Source: Microglena sp. YARC (Eukaryota; Chlorophyta; Chlorophyceae; Chlamydomonadales; Chlamydomonadaceae). From it: 64,000 nt of DNA. Location of the stretch: assembly GCA_022414725.1 (NCBI GenBank), contig CM039465.1:23497049-23561048 (forward strand), read 5' to 3'. Position 1 is the first letter of the stretch; the number at the start of each line of letters is the position of its first letter. The position numbers were made by a program, and so were the translations under genes. The notes beneath the pieces are model-generated. The model searched no databases and was not told the origin of the DNA. It worked only from the letters and a program-made list of their open reading frames with translations. Below are positions 10,901 to 21,324 of the stretch, one piece after another.

Positions 10901-11744
10901 ACTGACGACAACACAGGCACCATGAGAGGCAAGTAAGAGTGCAGTGGCAGCTCCTATTCCTTTTCCTGAACCTGTGGATGACAAGGTGTGAAATGGTAGC
11001 GTCAAGGGACGTAGCAGACGAAAGAGTTCACATAACAGCGGCATGCTCGGCTGTCGGTCAAACTCCAATGAAACAGAAACAAACTGATAAGCATTTTTCA
11101 TGAATATCCACTTTGCACGCAAGGCTTCTGCAAACTTTGCTAAGGAAGAATACGAGTGACCATCTCTGGGAATGTCTTGTGCACCTTGATTCAGGAATGA
11201 TGGAAGAACATCAGGTGCCTCAGTGGTTATGCCAAGCACTTCACACACGTTTGCCCATTGTTTTTAAGCATTATTCTGCATCAACCACCTACCTCGATGA
11301 ACTGTAGAGTTGGCTCAGAAGTGCAAATAAAACACTTGTATACTAGGGCTTCTCTTTTCAGCTACGAGCTACAGCTTCTAGGCAGCTCCGTGGGCCAGCC
11401 ACTGTGCTGCACTCAAATATTTCAGCAACTATGAAAAGCTACTTGCGTCAGCTTCAAGGTGCACTCTGTTGCATTAGATTTGGCTTAGCAGACAGTCAGG
11501 GGAGCTGCCTAGAAGCTGTTGCTCATAGCCGAATAGAAAAGCTATGTCGTATACACACACACACGAATGAGTCACCTGTGACTATGGCCACTTGACCCTC
11601 TAGCATGGGACTCTGGTTAGCCGATGCCGAGCAAGGGTTACTCTGGAGCGTGTTTCTTGATCCAGCTGAGCCAAGAAGCTGCTGTGAAACAACTTGAAGG
11701 CGCCTCTGGGATGCATTGGACTGCAGCTCAGTCATGGTGGGCAA
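6984..11744 (-). CDS. fabG: 3-oxoacyl-[acyl-carrier-protein] reductase (FabG-type SDR), organelle-targeted
   Basis: This enzyme would reduce 3-oxoacyl-ACP to 3-hydroxyacyl-ACP with NADPH in type II fatty-acid synthesis. Exons, in coding order: 11744-11576, 10971-10856, 10198-10075, 9501-9371, 8943-8798, 7880-7790, 7175-6984. All have GT-AG borders in phase and give 322 residues. The cofactor motif TGSGKGIG is at about 56-63, NNAG at 134-137, the catalytic Ser in NISSSSG at about 197-198 and YSTAK with Tyr211 and Lys215. The C-terminus [10 protein letters not shown] is standard. Residues 1-48 lack acidic clusters and are rich in Ser, Gln and Arg, as in a plastid (or mitochondrial) transit peptide; the true start could be further upstream. 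Introns carry a family A MITE, a family B element, a SINE and a family F element. Joining exon 4 directly to exon 5 matches the usual spacing of this SDR subgroup without a gap. Function is confident at family level; substrate is inferred. Confidence 0.9.
7936..7980. repeat. (AT)n microsatellite in a fabG intron
   Basis: About 17 uninterrupted AT units followed by acatatacatgtatg, directly upstream (in transcript order) of family A copy 2. Confidence 0.9.
8246..8405. mobile_element. Family A MITE, copy 2, in fabG intron 5
   Basis: Ends are agggaccaaca and tgccattccct. The 10 bp direct repeat acaagtatct flanks it (8236-8245 and 8406-8415). Internal phrase: ttagcctagtcagactgccg. Confidence 0.8.
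8499..8645 (+). repeat. Tandem repeat, about 35 bp unit, four copies
   Basis: The unit is approximately gtgagcatgtatgtatgtca plus cacttgtgtgaacac, with a few substitutions between copies. It lies in fabG intron 5. Confidence 0.85.
9588..9752. mobile_element. Family B MITE, copy 1, in fabG intron 3
   Basis: A dense cluster of gatatatcgtacgatattg-type palindromes, opening with atcgtactggtcc and closing with cttgacaaacct. It is related to 36374-36570, 61277-61448, 62285-62407 and 55374-55423. The best-preserved termini (cagggctgtcaagtac) resemble hAT ends. Confidence 0.65.
10469..10650 (-). mobile_element. tRNA-derived SINE with 15 bp target-site duplication
   Basis: On the minus strand it starts with a tRNA D-arm-like ctagtggtacacc and contains a perfect T-arm with a B-box-like core, gggggttcgattccccc. 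The anticodon arm is degenerate, so it is not a functional tRNA. About 115 bp of unrelated body follow, ending in ccaccaggcgttatca without a poly-A tail. It is bounded by the exact direct repeat acagtacagtacagt (10454-10468 and 10651-10665). A related body and B-box occur at 57606-57750. It lies in fabG intron 2. Confidence 0.8.
11347..11546. mobile_element. Family F palindromic MITE (representative copy)
   Basis: The two halves are inverted copies: gcttctcttttcagcta, then agcttctaggcagctcc at the left, and ggagctgcctagaagctg, then agccgaatagaaaagc at the right. Its centre is gtcagcttcaaggtgca. Other copies: 19606-19768, 38758-38936, 45488-45670, 54903-55085, 55800-55999, 60763-60944, 61997-62205 and 63197-63406. 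This copy lies in fabG intron 1. No open frame. Confidence 0.75.
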
Positions 11745-12118
11745 AGAAGTGGGCCAGTAAAGGATGTTGGGAGAGAAAAAAGAGTAAGCAGCAGAGTGGC
11801 CAAACCTTCAGACAGAAAGGGGGGGGAGGTCGGCAAAAATAGAAAGTGCGCTAGAAACCACAGAGCGTATTCACCCATCCTCAGCTGGATCCAGCTCGAC
11901 ACAGAGATAGTAGAGTCGTAGCGGTGGAGTCGTAGCAGTACACGGTACCTGAAGAGGCCAAGCCAAGTCCAAGGGGTGAACGCACGAGCGGTGCATGGAG
12001 CAGGAACTCTATTCAACCTGATCTCAGGCTGTGCTGTATTCAAGCGGTCGCTTCTCGTTCTAACTGTCGGAAGTGCTCTTCTGTCATCTTCAGTTGTAAC
12101 GTCCCGCATCACCTCAAG
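11745..12118. promoter_or_regulatory. Divergent promoter region between fabG and the MIC19-like gene
   Basis: Only 374 bp separate the two start codons, which face away from each other, so both promoters and 5' leaders must lie here. I see no clear TATA box. A short tandem (gtcgtagcggtggagtcgta, 11914-11933 region) repeats the motif gagtcgtagc. The arrangement is seen directly; shared regulation is only a possibility. Confidence 0.5.
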
Positions 12119-13490
12119 ATGTCGCAGACATACTCCATTACGGTTCGTGCAGCAGATTTTTCTTTCGAAATGCGCATGAGTTTTGTCACAAGCTCAACTA
12201 CTCACCCGCGTTGCAGATTTCGGTCGGCTTGATCGAGAAGCTAGCTGGGTTGCAGAAGGCTGAACCCAGGATCAAATCCCCGTAAGTATCCATGGGTAAC
12301 AATAAGTGAAATTGCTGGTGTTCTCATCACATGCATGGCTGGGCATGCCTCCTCTCCATTTGTGTCCATAGGAAGGAGGCAGAGCACTAAGAAAAATCCA
12401 TGTTTCAAGTTGTGGCCACTAACTTGGCAAACCTACTAGAATATGAAACACTGCCTCATGCATTTGTGCAGGTCCTTGGGGCCCTGGCCAGTAAGAAACT
12501 TGGAGATGGAGTCTGCGCCTGCCAAGGATGCTGAACTCGCAAAAGCATTGCAATCAAGCCAGAAGGTTGGAGCATTGTTGATCAAGCAAGAGTCGTCAGA
12601 ACTTGCGAAAGTGGAGGAGCTAGCATCAAGTATGCTGAGCAAGTACAGGTCAGCAGTCTAGTGGCAGTACAAAACATTAGAGCCAACCTTTGCATACGCA
12701 CTATGGGCTCTATAAAAACCTGCAGATGATGTCTGGGAGTTGATTATATTTTCCTGGTGGTTAGATGTGGGATATCCGTGGCACAAAGCTGCAATGAAGC
12801 AGTTGTATTTGATACTTAGATTGGCATTTGGAGCTTGAAGGCATCATTCTTGTGGCTGCGGATGTTAGCAAGCTGGCAACATCCAGAACTTGTATCGTAG
12901 GTTGTATTTTGGCTTCGCAAATGTCATGACTTAAATCGTTTCTCCCAATTTTGCAGCTATCCATCAAAACCCATTCCGTGCGAAGTGGAGCGAGCTGCAT
13001 GCATTGACTGCTACAAGAAAAACAAGGTGATACAGCTTGTGATGTGCACACCGTGAACTGTGGTTAATGTATTGTTGATAGAGTCTGAAAGAAGTCGGAG
13101 TTTTGGGTTCTTTGGGTGTGTCAAACCAATATGACTGACAGCGGAGAGGAGCTTTGGGGATTTGGTTTGTCTCTCCGGAATGAACATGATTTCGTTTGAC
13201 AGTACTACCTTTCCCGAATATCACTCCGCTGTTTTCTTCCCACGTGAATGAACGCTGTGAATGCTGGGTCAAAAAAGCTCACTTGATTAGGGAGGAACCT
13301 ATGTTTATTTTTTGTTGCTATGCCTGTATTCCCCCGATGTCAGACCAATTATCACATAACGCATTTTCCTTCACCTGATTCATTATCCCAGGACCCTCTG
13401 GACTGTGCTTCAGCTGTTAGCAATTACAGCAAATGCTCAGAAGCGGCCTTCTCTCAGTACGTTAGTTCAGTCAAGGCCACAGCACAATAA
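12119..13490 (+). CDS. MICOS subunit MIC19-like CHCH-domain protein
   Basis: Five exons: 12119-12142, 12217-12281, 12472-12648, 12957-13026 and 13392-13490, giving 144 residues with phases consistent throughout. The C-terminus has a twin CX9C motif: Cys97 and Cys107, then Cys117 and Cys127, the CHCH fold oxidised by Mia40 in the mitochondrial intermembrane space. The N-terminus has the ISVGLIEKLAG-like segment typical of MIC19/MIC25 proteins before a Lys/Glu/Ala-rich helical stretch (about 40-88). Human family members are longer, about 225-240 residues, so this is a compact version. MIC19 links the MICOS complex at cristae junctions. The first exon is the weakest part: its donor (acg then gttcgt) is poor, and a different first exon is possible. 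Assignment to MIC19 rather than another CHCH protein is moderately sure. Confidence 0.75.
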
Positions 13491-13895
13491 TGCACAGAAC
13501 TTGGCTTGTTATCATCTCTGTATTTTTGAATGAGCCACTGCTACTGTACCAGATCTTGAAGATTTACAGCTTCGTCGTTATTTATTCTCTTCGATCACTT
13601 ATATGCATGAGAAAACATTTGAATATACCTGTGTCTAGTTTACTCTGTCTCTGTTTTTCTGGCCTATTAGCAGTTTGGATGTATCTCGATCGAGTGGACT
13701 CATTTTGCTAAGACTGACTGTAAATGTCCTGAATAGAGATCATTGGTTCAATGTTCATGAATCAAAGCTCTTGCTGCCAGTCAAAATCTGATTAGGATGA
13801 TACTAGAGAGGTGGATCAGCCTTTCTAGACCCACAATTGAAGGTTGACCTGTCAAGATATGACAAGACCATTCCAACAATCCCGTTAAGGCAGAT

Positions 13896-14959
13896 CTACC
13901 CTTCTACCCATCTACCCTTCAAAAACTTGGCCAGTCCAAAGAAGCCTTCCCTATGTTCACCCCCATCACCACTTGTGCTGTCAGAGGTAACATAGTTTTC
14001 CTGTTGGGATCCAGGGTCGATTTTCTGTAGATCAACGTTGCCTGAATCTTGCCCCGCAATATTGGTATCTGTAGTATCACTCCCGATGCGCTCCTCAGCA
14101 TTGCCTGCATGTTATAGTACAAGTTGGAATTTTAGAGAATGCCTGGTAAATGGGTTACTACACTTCTATTGACCACACACATAGCCAAATATTTGGTGTG
14201 TATATGTAAGTTGTTATAGTCCAGGGGTAGCCAAATAGACTGAGGGGGCTTGCCCAACCATGATATCAGTAGGTGCTAAAACGAAAAAAGGACTGCAGAA
14301 CTGAACCTAGAGTACATTATCTATCAGCCTTTAGGCTGCTCTCAGTCTGGGGGCTCTGTGAACAAGGGTGGTAGAATAGACACTACAAAAACACACGCAT
14401 TTCTTGGTTGCCAAACAAGCTTGATGCCTTGTCACGAGAAGAATAGAAAGGGTGGAAGACTGGAAGTTGTCAAACAGAAGTAGGTATGGAATGGGCTGGT
14501 GAGCCAGCCCTCAATTTAGTTAGCTTAGAGCCCCAAAGAACTGAAAAGTGAGAACATAGGATAAACAAATCATTTAGGTTTACCATCTTAGGGATATGGG
14601 AAGTCACCTGAAGGATCTGGTGTGAAGAACTCATCCCAGCTGTCGTCTTCTGCCGACTTAGATACGTCAGATTGCAGTGTTGGGTCGAGGTCACTTGGAT
14701 CTGATGCTGGTTTGCTAGAGTCTTCAGATGGGTTCGTGGACTGCACAGCATCATTCTTGGCGATTCCACCTTCGCGTTGATCCGGAAAGTCTGGGTTTTG
14801 TTTCAGACTTCGACCTCCCTTATTGTGAAGGAATGGATATCCACCAAAGAGCTTTCCAAGAAGCGATGTTGGTCCAGGGCGAGCAAAGACGCTTGGCACA
14901 CCAATAAACAATAGCAGAGTTACAGCCAGAAAAGGCATAAGTCCGTGAAAAGTCCTCAT
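13896..14959 (-). CDS. Small secreted acidic protein, function unknown
   Basis: Two exons, 14959-14608 and 14104-13896, join in phase to give 186 residues. Residues 1-26 form a clear signal peptide: Met-Arg-Thr, a hydrophobic core (LAVTLLLFIG) and a likely cleavage after PSVFA. The mature part is low in hydrophobics and rich in Asp, Ser, Pro, Gly and Asn, with the acidic patch DDSWDEFFTPDPSG before the intron and a C-terminal basic end after GFFGLAKFLKG. There is no cysteine-rich, enzymatic or transmembrane motif beyond the signal peptide, so it looks disordered. Reading on without splicing would give 123 residues ending in GDFPYP, but the spliced frame stays open for a further 69 codons, which argues for the intron. 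I do not recognise a family. Confidence 0.65.
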
Positions 14960-15009
14960 GATATTTACTTGTGGTCAGTGCTCCTGATGGATGAATGCTC
15001 CGAACTCAG

Positions 15010-15190
15010 CTTCAGAGATATTAAGCCAGGATGTTCTGTGATCAAATATCTGCAATGGACAGAGTGAGAGAGATGTTTAGCCAGAATGTTCTGTGATCAA
15101 ATATCGGCAATGGGACGAGTGATGAGAGAGATGTCAAGCCAGAATGTTCAGTGATCAAATATCGGCAATGGAACGAGTGAGAGAGATTCA
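15010..15190 (-). repeat. Three tandem units upstream of the secreted-protein gene
   Basis: Three units of about 55-60 bp share agccagaatgttctgtgatc, then aaatatcggcaatgg and gagtgagagagat. They begin about 50 bp upstream of the start codon of the 14959 gene, in its presumed promoter or 5' leader. Confidence 0.75.
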
Positions 15191-15567
15191 ACCTTACCTG
15201 GCTCCTGGAAACGTAGCACACTACAGGAATTCAAGTTGGACTTGATCTTCGCACAAGAATTGAAGACGGGGAGTCCGGCTACTCCGACTGGCGACTTATG
15301 AATGTCACTGGGTTCAGGGTTTCAGGTTTCCCAAACCGAAGCCCTAAGTTCCGGTTAAGGGCTTAGGGCTAAGGTTACAGGTACCGTTCTAGTTCTCTGA
15401 CTGGAGTGGGGGCGAGTGCGAGTGGGGGATACAAACAAAACAGGTGGGAGGTGATGGCGGTTATTTATATCTGCCTCGCGAAGGTGGCGGGTAGCGGTTA
15501 CTTATATGATATATCACCCTGGCGAAGGGGTAGTTTAAAAATATCTCAACATCCCCTATTAATTCTT

Positions 15568-15597
15568 ACATTACATTACATTACATTACATTACATG
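15568..15597 (+). repeat. (ATTAC)n microsatellite
   Basis: Six perfect pentamer units. Confidence 0.9.
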
Positions 15598-15850
15598 TTA
15601 AAGTCTACTTGACACCGCGAGGGTGTATGAGACTCTGTGCTTTAAACAAAAAGAAAAAGCACCCACAAAGCAAAAAACCCCATTACATCAGGGGTGTGTC
15701 GAGGACAAACAAACCAAACTCCCAACCACCGTTTTGGTGGCGTAGGTATTAAACCCCTTAGAGCAGGACCCAGATCTCAACCACTTACAGTGGCGGAGGT
15801 AAGAAGCTAACAAATGAGAAGTCTCAAGAAGAAAAAAAAGGGATAATAAA

Positions 15851-16445
15851 TTACGGTGCCACTAAGCAGTCCAGGGCTTCCTGTCTTGCTCTTCTACAAG
15901 TAGAAAGATAGTCGGCTAGGTTGCTCCAAAAAGACTTAGTGCCATTTCCATTCATAAAGGTTCTGAATGTGGGATCGCAGAATTCCACATTCCATACGGT
16001 TAAGTCGGTATCCTCATGGACATGCCTATAAATATCTGTAAACAGATTCTGGTAGCGGAGGCGAATATCATTATAAAAAGGGCACTCAAACATATGCATT
16101 TCATCCTCAGTTTTTTGGAACCCACACATTTGACAGTGTCTCATTGAGCGAGGGATGTGTGCTCTATCCACCACCCTCATTCTTTTCTGTGTTCAGCCAA
16201 TGGGAACCCATTCTAAACTGTGCTATAGAACGAATCTGATCCTGCTTATGTAAGGCGGATGTAAAGGGAATCAAGCCATTCTCATCATTGCTGTTGGCTG
16301 CGAACCATTTTTGGTATCGGAGGCGTTTAAAGCCAACCCTTCTCTCATCAGGGATGTCTCTAACTGCATTGGTGTCACTTGGGTACTTAAACCTCCATGA
16401 CTCAAAAACTTCAGACATAATACCTTCGAATTCTGTGCGGCCCAT
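15851..16445 (-). pseudogene. Non-LTR retrotransposon ORF remnant (C-terminal zinc-binding region), frameshifted
   Basis: Two minus-strand frames abut: 16445-16164, with RSIAQFRMGSHWLN near its end, and 16180-15851, which contains CQMCGF, then a spacer, then MHMFECPFYNDIR. The CxxC plus HxxxxC arrangement followed by an FxxLF-like helix is the pattern of the zinc-binding region after the reverse transcriptase domain of LINE-type elements. The two frames overlap at about 16170 and a single-base shift would separate them. No polymerase motif is present, so only the 3' portion of an element survives. The name is from motif memory, so moderate confidence. Confidence 0.6.
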
Positions 16446-18775
16446 GCCTTCCAGCTATGATTCCTTCCTTTCGTCCAGCCATAATTCCTGTCGTTTCATT
16501 TTTACAAGCCCAAGAGCCCCCCCCCCCCCCCCCCCCCTCCTTCCATTCGCAAACTGCCTCGCCGACCATGATGAGTTAGCCCAGCTTGCTCTTACCCAGC
16601 CTGCCCCATGCTGGAGATCCTACCTTCCCACTCATCCTCCTCGGATTCCCCCTCTTCCTTCCAGGCCATCAACAACAGACAGGTGGGATGTCTCTACATG
16701 CTGTCAAATTATTTTCTTTAGCCATGGATCTGGTTATTACCTAATCATACATGTATGCGACTATCCTAAGTGATCTATGCCTGGATTTTCTGCTTTGTTA
16801 TGTTGATAGCTGGTCTTCAATTCATGGAAACATTTGTATGTGCATGTTTTCTATTGCATAACCATATTTGGTTACTGTAAGACTGCATACCATATTTGGT
16901 TTACTGCAAGTCATATTTGGTTACTGTAAGACTGCATACCATATTTGGTTTACTGCAAGTCATTGGGTTTGGGTTTATTGTGTGGTTGCACGTCTTCTTA
17001 TATAAGCCTTGTAGTGTGTCTTGTTTGTGTGGACATTTGTCTGCATAAATTAATTCTGTATGTCTGCACGTTTTTCTGCAGAGTTATGTAGTGTGGAGTG
17101 ATGGTGTATTCTCCTCCCGGATAAATATCCTGCCATCCGCAGGGAGGAATAAAAACAAACACTCGATCAATGATCTCAGTAATTGGTTCTATTGGATTCA
17201 TATGCCAAATAATATCTCTGGTCATGCAATGGTCATCCAATCATCTGGTCATCCAATCTGGTTGCACCAATGAATACGTTGGACTGCTATTGTCCTCCAA
17301 TCCTTAGATCAATCTCAGCTACCAGAACTAAGAAATGGTCCTCCTTTATTTAGGCTAGACACTCAGGCAGCAGGGGTGTTCTCAATTATGTGTGTATGTA
17401 CCGTCCAGGTGGTAGCCAATTAGGCTAAAGGGACTTGCACAACCTCAAAGAATCAAGATAAATATAGACTATCCGGAGGGGCTATTAACAAGCACTACGA
17501 TATCTAGTTCTCAACCAATTGGAAGGGTACGATGGAGGCCCTAACTTCGATCAAGCACGACAATTTAATTGATTTATACGATTTAAATCACATTTCTTTA
17601 CATTTGCAATCAAATATTTTCATCCTTGAAAAGAAGAAGGGTTCATTATCATGAACTGAGTGATAATATCATCCTCATATAGTCATATTCTTATTTTATC
17701 ACACTTGTCAGCTTCTACGCTCAGCTTCTCAAACATAACTTCTCTATCATCAGAACACAAGAAAAAAGACAACAGTCCACCATCAAATACATTACATCTT
17801 CAACAGCTTGCTTTCAAGTTATCATACAATCACAACACCTGCAAGTTGTGTTAGATAATGAAGTGAGGACTGAGGAAGTGAGGAGTTGAGGATCATTCGA
17901 GCCTTCCTCAGTGGTATTTCCCCTTGACTTTAATAAGAGGCAGCTACTTAGCCCAAGTAGGTTTTGTGAGGGGTGCACGAGGTTGCCAATGCGCAGGGTT
18001 GATGTAATCGGTTGATCCAGTCATGATGATACCGGATTCGTTCGAACAAGTATGTCTATCCAGCCAGGCAGAGGCCTGCATCGGGAAGGAGGGCGGAATC
18101 TGTCGTGCTTTCGCAATCTGTCCCTGCATGGAACGCATATGGAAGCGCAAGGACCGTTGAATTTCTGCACATGAACAAGTGTAACGCTTTCATCTGTGCG
18201 TATAACGGATGCGAAATTGTGCCATATAAATGCTTGAGTCTCGAAACAGAAAACGCGCCATCGGTGGTTTCAAGTCAGATTTCGGATTCCTGCCATGGGG
18301 TGAAATTCCTGCCATGGAATCTTGTCGGAAAGGGATATCTTCGTATCCCTGCTTCGTATTTTGTCTTCCCAGGCGGGCGCGGGTTTCTTTTTTTCCAGGC
18401 GATGGCCTTCTGAGCTCGATCTGGAGTTTCATGCCCCGCGTCATATTAGATTAGTAACTTTGATTCGTTTGAACTTGGTTTGAATTCGACCGTCCATCTA
18501 GCTGGAGAACATGGAGGGACGTAGCGTAGCATGCATGCACCGAGAATACTAGAAAGAGCGGGAACGGTCCCAAGGACAGGCACAACCAGGGTTGTGGTGG
18601 CAGAACCCAAGGAAGACGAACTTACCGAAGGGAGGCAGTTTGAAACTCACCGCAGTGCCTAAGCTTGCACAGTCCTGCGATGTATAGATCACGCTCTTAT
18701 CTTTCGAGCATTTGCTCTCTCCTACACTGATATAGCGCGGCCACTAGTCGATTTGAAGAATAGCGTGCATTGTCC
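16446..18775. other. Intergenic stretch without a supportable gene
   Basis: It contains a poly-C run (about 16519-16537), a 54 bp tandem duplication (16857-16965), a partial family D repeat (17400-17470), and otherwise unremarkable sequence. The last few hundred bases must hold the MYB promoter; I see no convincing motif there. Confidence 0.55.
16857..16965 (+). repeat. 54 bp direct tandem duplication
   Basis: The unit catatttggttactgtaaga, then ctgcataccatatttggttt, then actgcaagt occurs twice with essentially no differences. Confidence 0.85.
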
Positions 18776-21324
18776 ATGTTCTCCCCAACTCCTGCCAGCG
18801 CTTCCGTCCTTGGAAAGATGGAAAAGCTTCGGCAACAGAATGGTAAGCGCATGCAATGATGGCCACATCTATCTCGATCCGTGTTACGCGTCTCTAAATA
18901 TACAGAAGCTAGCCTAGCCTGGATTCGCATCCTCTGTTTTTGTCTCCCAAAGCTCCCAACACGGCGTTTTGGTCTCCCTAAGCGCTCAACACCTGGAGCT
19001 GAACTAATCGCAATTCGTGTAGATAGGATTTCCCCTCACAGCAGCGCAGCAACGTGTGCCGTCAGGCGTTTCCCCCAGTGACCACGCCCTTCCAAGTGGC
19101 GCTGGCATCGGGTAGCGTGACTCGCGACCTTTGCTGTTGTGCGAATGCCATAGATCCTGAAGCACGCAATTTGGTCCTGCCAGAGTAAGATATGCTAGCT
19201 TATTCGTCGACAGTCTATTTATCTTTTTGGTTTCGCGACCTGCGCGTCGCGTATTTTCACATCGGACCGTCCATCATCGGTAGAAGCCATGCTTGCCATT
19301 CCTTGTAGTTAGCGGAATCATCCTGGGACTCCTGGCCGTAATGCCTCGCTGCATGATCCGGATAATATATTTATGAACTTCGTGTGAACCCTTACGAATA
19401 ATATATTCGTATCGGCAATATATTTTCTTGGCGGCATACCTAGATCTGTCTGCCCCCCTGAACATCACATTTCTCCTTTCGCAGGTGGGCACTGGTCCGA
19501 GGAGGAGCACCTCCAGTTCCTAATCGGTAGGTTTCCCCCCTCATCTCCTTGCTCTATCCTTATGCCTGTCTTCAAGGCTGCATGCATCAGCTTCTGTGCA
19601 ACTTTAGCTTCTATGGCTGGCTGGCGATTCAGTCAAATCTAAAGGACATAATGCACCTCGAAGCTGACACAGCTGCCCAGCACTGCTGGAATATTTGGTC
19701 TTAGCTCAATGGCTGGCTCGGGGTGCTACCTAGAAGCTGCTTCTCACAGCCGAAAAGAAAAGCAGTTCTGGATCCACTGCAACTTGTCAGATGTTGTGCA
19801 TGGGTCGCATGGCTTTCCAATCTCATTTTCTGAAAGTCTTCTTTGTTTTCACGCCAGGTTTGAAGGAGCTCGGCAAAGGTGCTTGGCGAGATATCAGTAG
19901 GAAGTACGTGCCTACTCGAACGCCCACCCAGGTCGCATCCCACTCTCAGAAATACTTCACCAAGTTGGCCGGAGCTCACAAGAGGAAGCGCTCGCCAGAG
20001 AAAACTCCAATCATGTTAAGGGTCATACTGCCCACCTCTGAAGAGACCTCTGGTGAGAGTCACGATTCAACTGTTCTCCCTCAACCTGAGACGGCTGGAA
20101 CTGAATCAAACACAAGTGGCAGCAAATCAAAGCGAACATGCCCCGAAGTATCTGCCGAGGCGCAAAACCTTCCTGCACCTTTATCTCCGAGTAAGTTGTG
20201 GATTAACCCACATGAGCTAATTTTTTAGGAGCTCTGTTGCCTGCCCTCAGCGCTAGTTGGTCGGCCCACGGCCGTTGGCCGGGCCTACTAATGCATCACC
20301 ACCTGCAGCGTTTGGTCGTCCTGGAAAACTGTTGTGTTGTCCCGGTAACTGTTGTGTTTCCGATATACAAATTCCGACCTGTTTTTGGTCTTCCTGGGGT
20401 GGTGCCGTTTCGTCCGGCGAAGTATAGTTATTTTTTTGTCGGAAAAAACCTCTGCCACCTGTCAAACTACGTCCACTATAGCAAAAAACGAGCTATGCAT
20501 GAGCCTCTTATTTTGCTGACACCCTGGCACATGAAATCTTAATCGGGGTTAAGTTAGGAATCGATGTGGTCATTTTTTGCCGTATTGTTTCGCACCCAAT
20601 GAAGAACCATGTGCACGTTTCAGCACCCCTGAAGTCCCGCCATGCACGCACGAGGGCCGACCATTAGGGGGCCCTGGACACCCTGCTATTTTTTTACAGC
20701 CAGATTCTTCACTGTTGTTCTGCGTAGCCTAGATGCACTTGCAACGCTGTAGGATTTATCCTTCCTACTTTGGCTCACTAACTTGATTACGATGTACCAT
20801 ATCCAGGACTTCCATCCTCCGCTTTGCCCTCAGCTGCGCCTGTGCCTGTGATCTCCCCATCCGATGTGTTCTGGCAGCAGACACTTAAAGAGATGATGAA
20901 GGAGCAAGCTCGTTCTTACAGGCAGATCCCTTCATATCCTGTTGGCCCTCTCCCCACCTTGGCAAATTACGGCCCTGCAAGCTGCGTTGGTACTTTTCAT
21001 GAGCACTATGCTTCTGCTGCAGTCTCAGCCCAGGGCTTTCCCCGTGTGTCCAGCTTCTGCAGCAGCGATTCTGTTGCGGACAGCTGGGGTAGCTCTGGTG
21101 CTGTGCTACCTGAAATCAAGAGGCCTGAAGTGAAGAGGGTGTCTGAGAACCTTCTGGCTAGTTTGCACAAGCAGCTCCCCTCCCCTGCTGCGTCCAAGGG
21201 TTCTATGTCAGATGATGATAGTATGCAGACAATCGCTGCAGCTGATATTCTTTGCACTCTTCGAAGGTCATCTTCATCTGCCTTTCACGAGATCTACCCT
21301 GGGAGCCCTTTGTCTGTTTCATGA
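18776..21324 (+). CDS. SHAQKYF-type single-repeat MYB transcription factor
   Basis: Four exons, 18776-18842, 19485-19526, 19858-20190 and 20807-21324, keep phase and give 319 residues. The single MYB repeat spans about 23-72: GGHWSEEEH, then FLIGLKELGKGAWRDIS, then TRTPTQVASHSQKYF. The signature has Ser instead of the usual Ala in SHAQKYF. This is the MYBS/DIVARICATA-like class that binds I-box or TATCCA-type elements in plants. A basic cluster (AHKRKRSPEK) directly after the repeat could be a nuclear localisation signal. The rest is Ser/Pro-rich and without a known domain. The donor after exon 3 (gtaagt) is strong. Intron 2 carries a family F element at 19606-19768. Target genes cannot be inferred. 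Confidence 0.88.
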
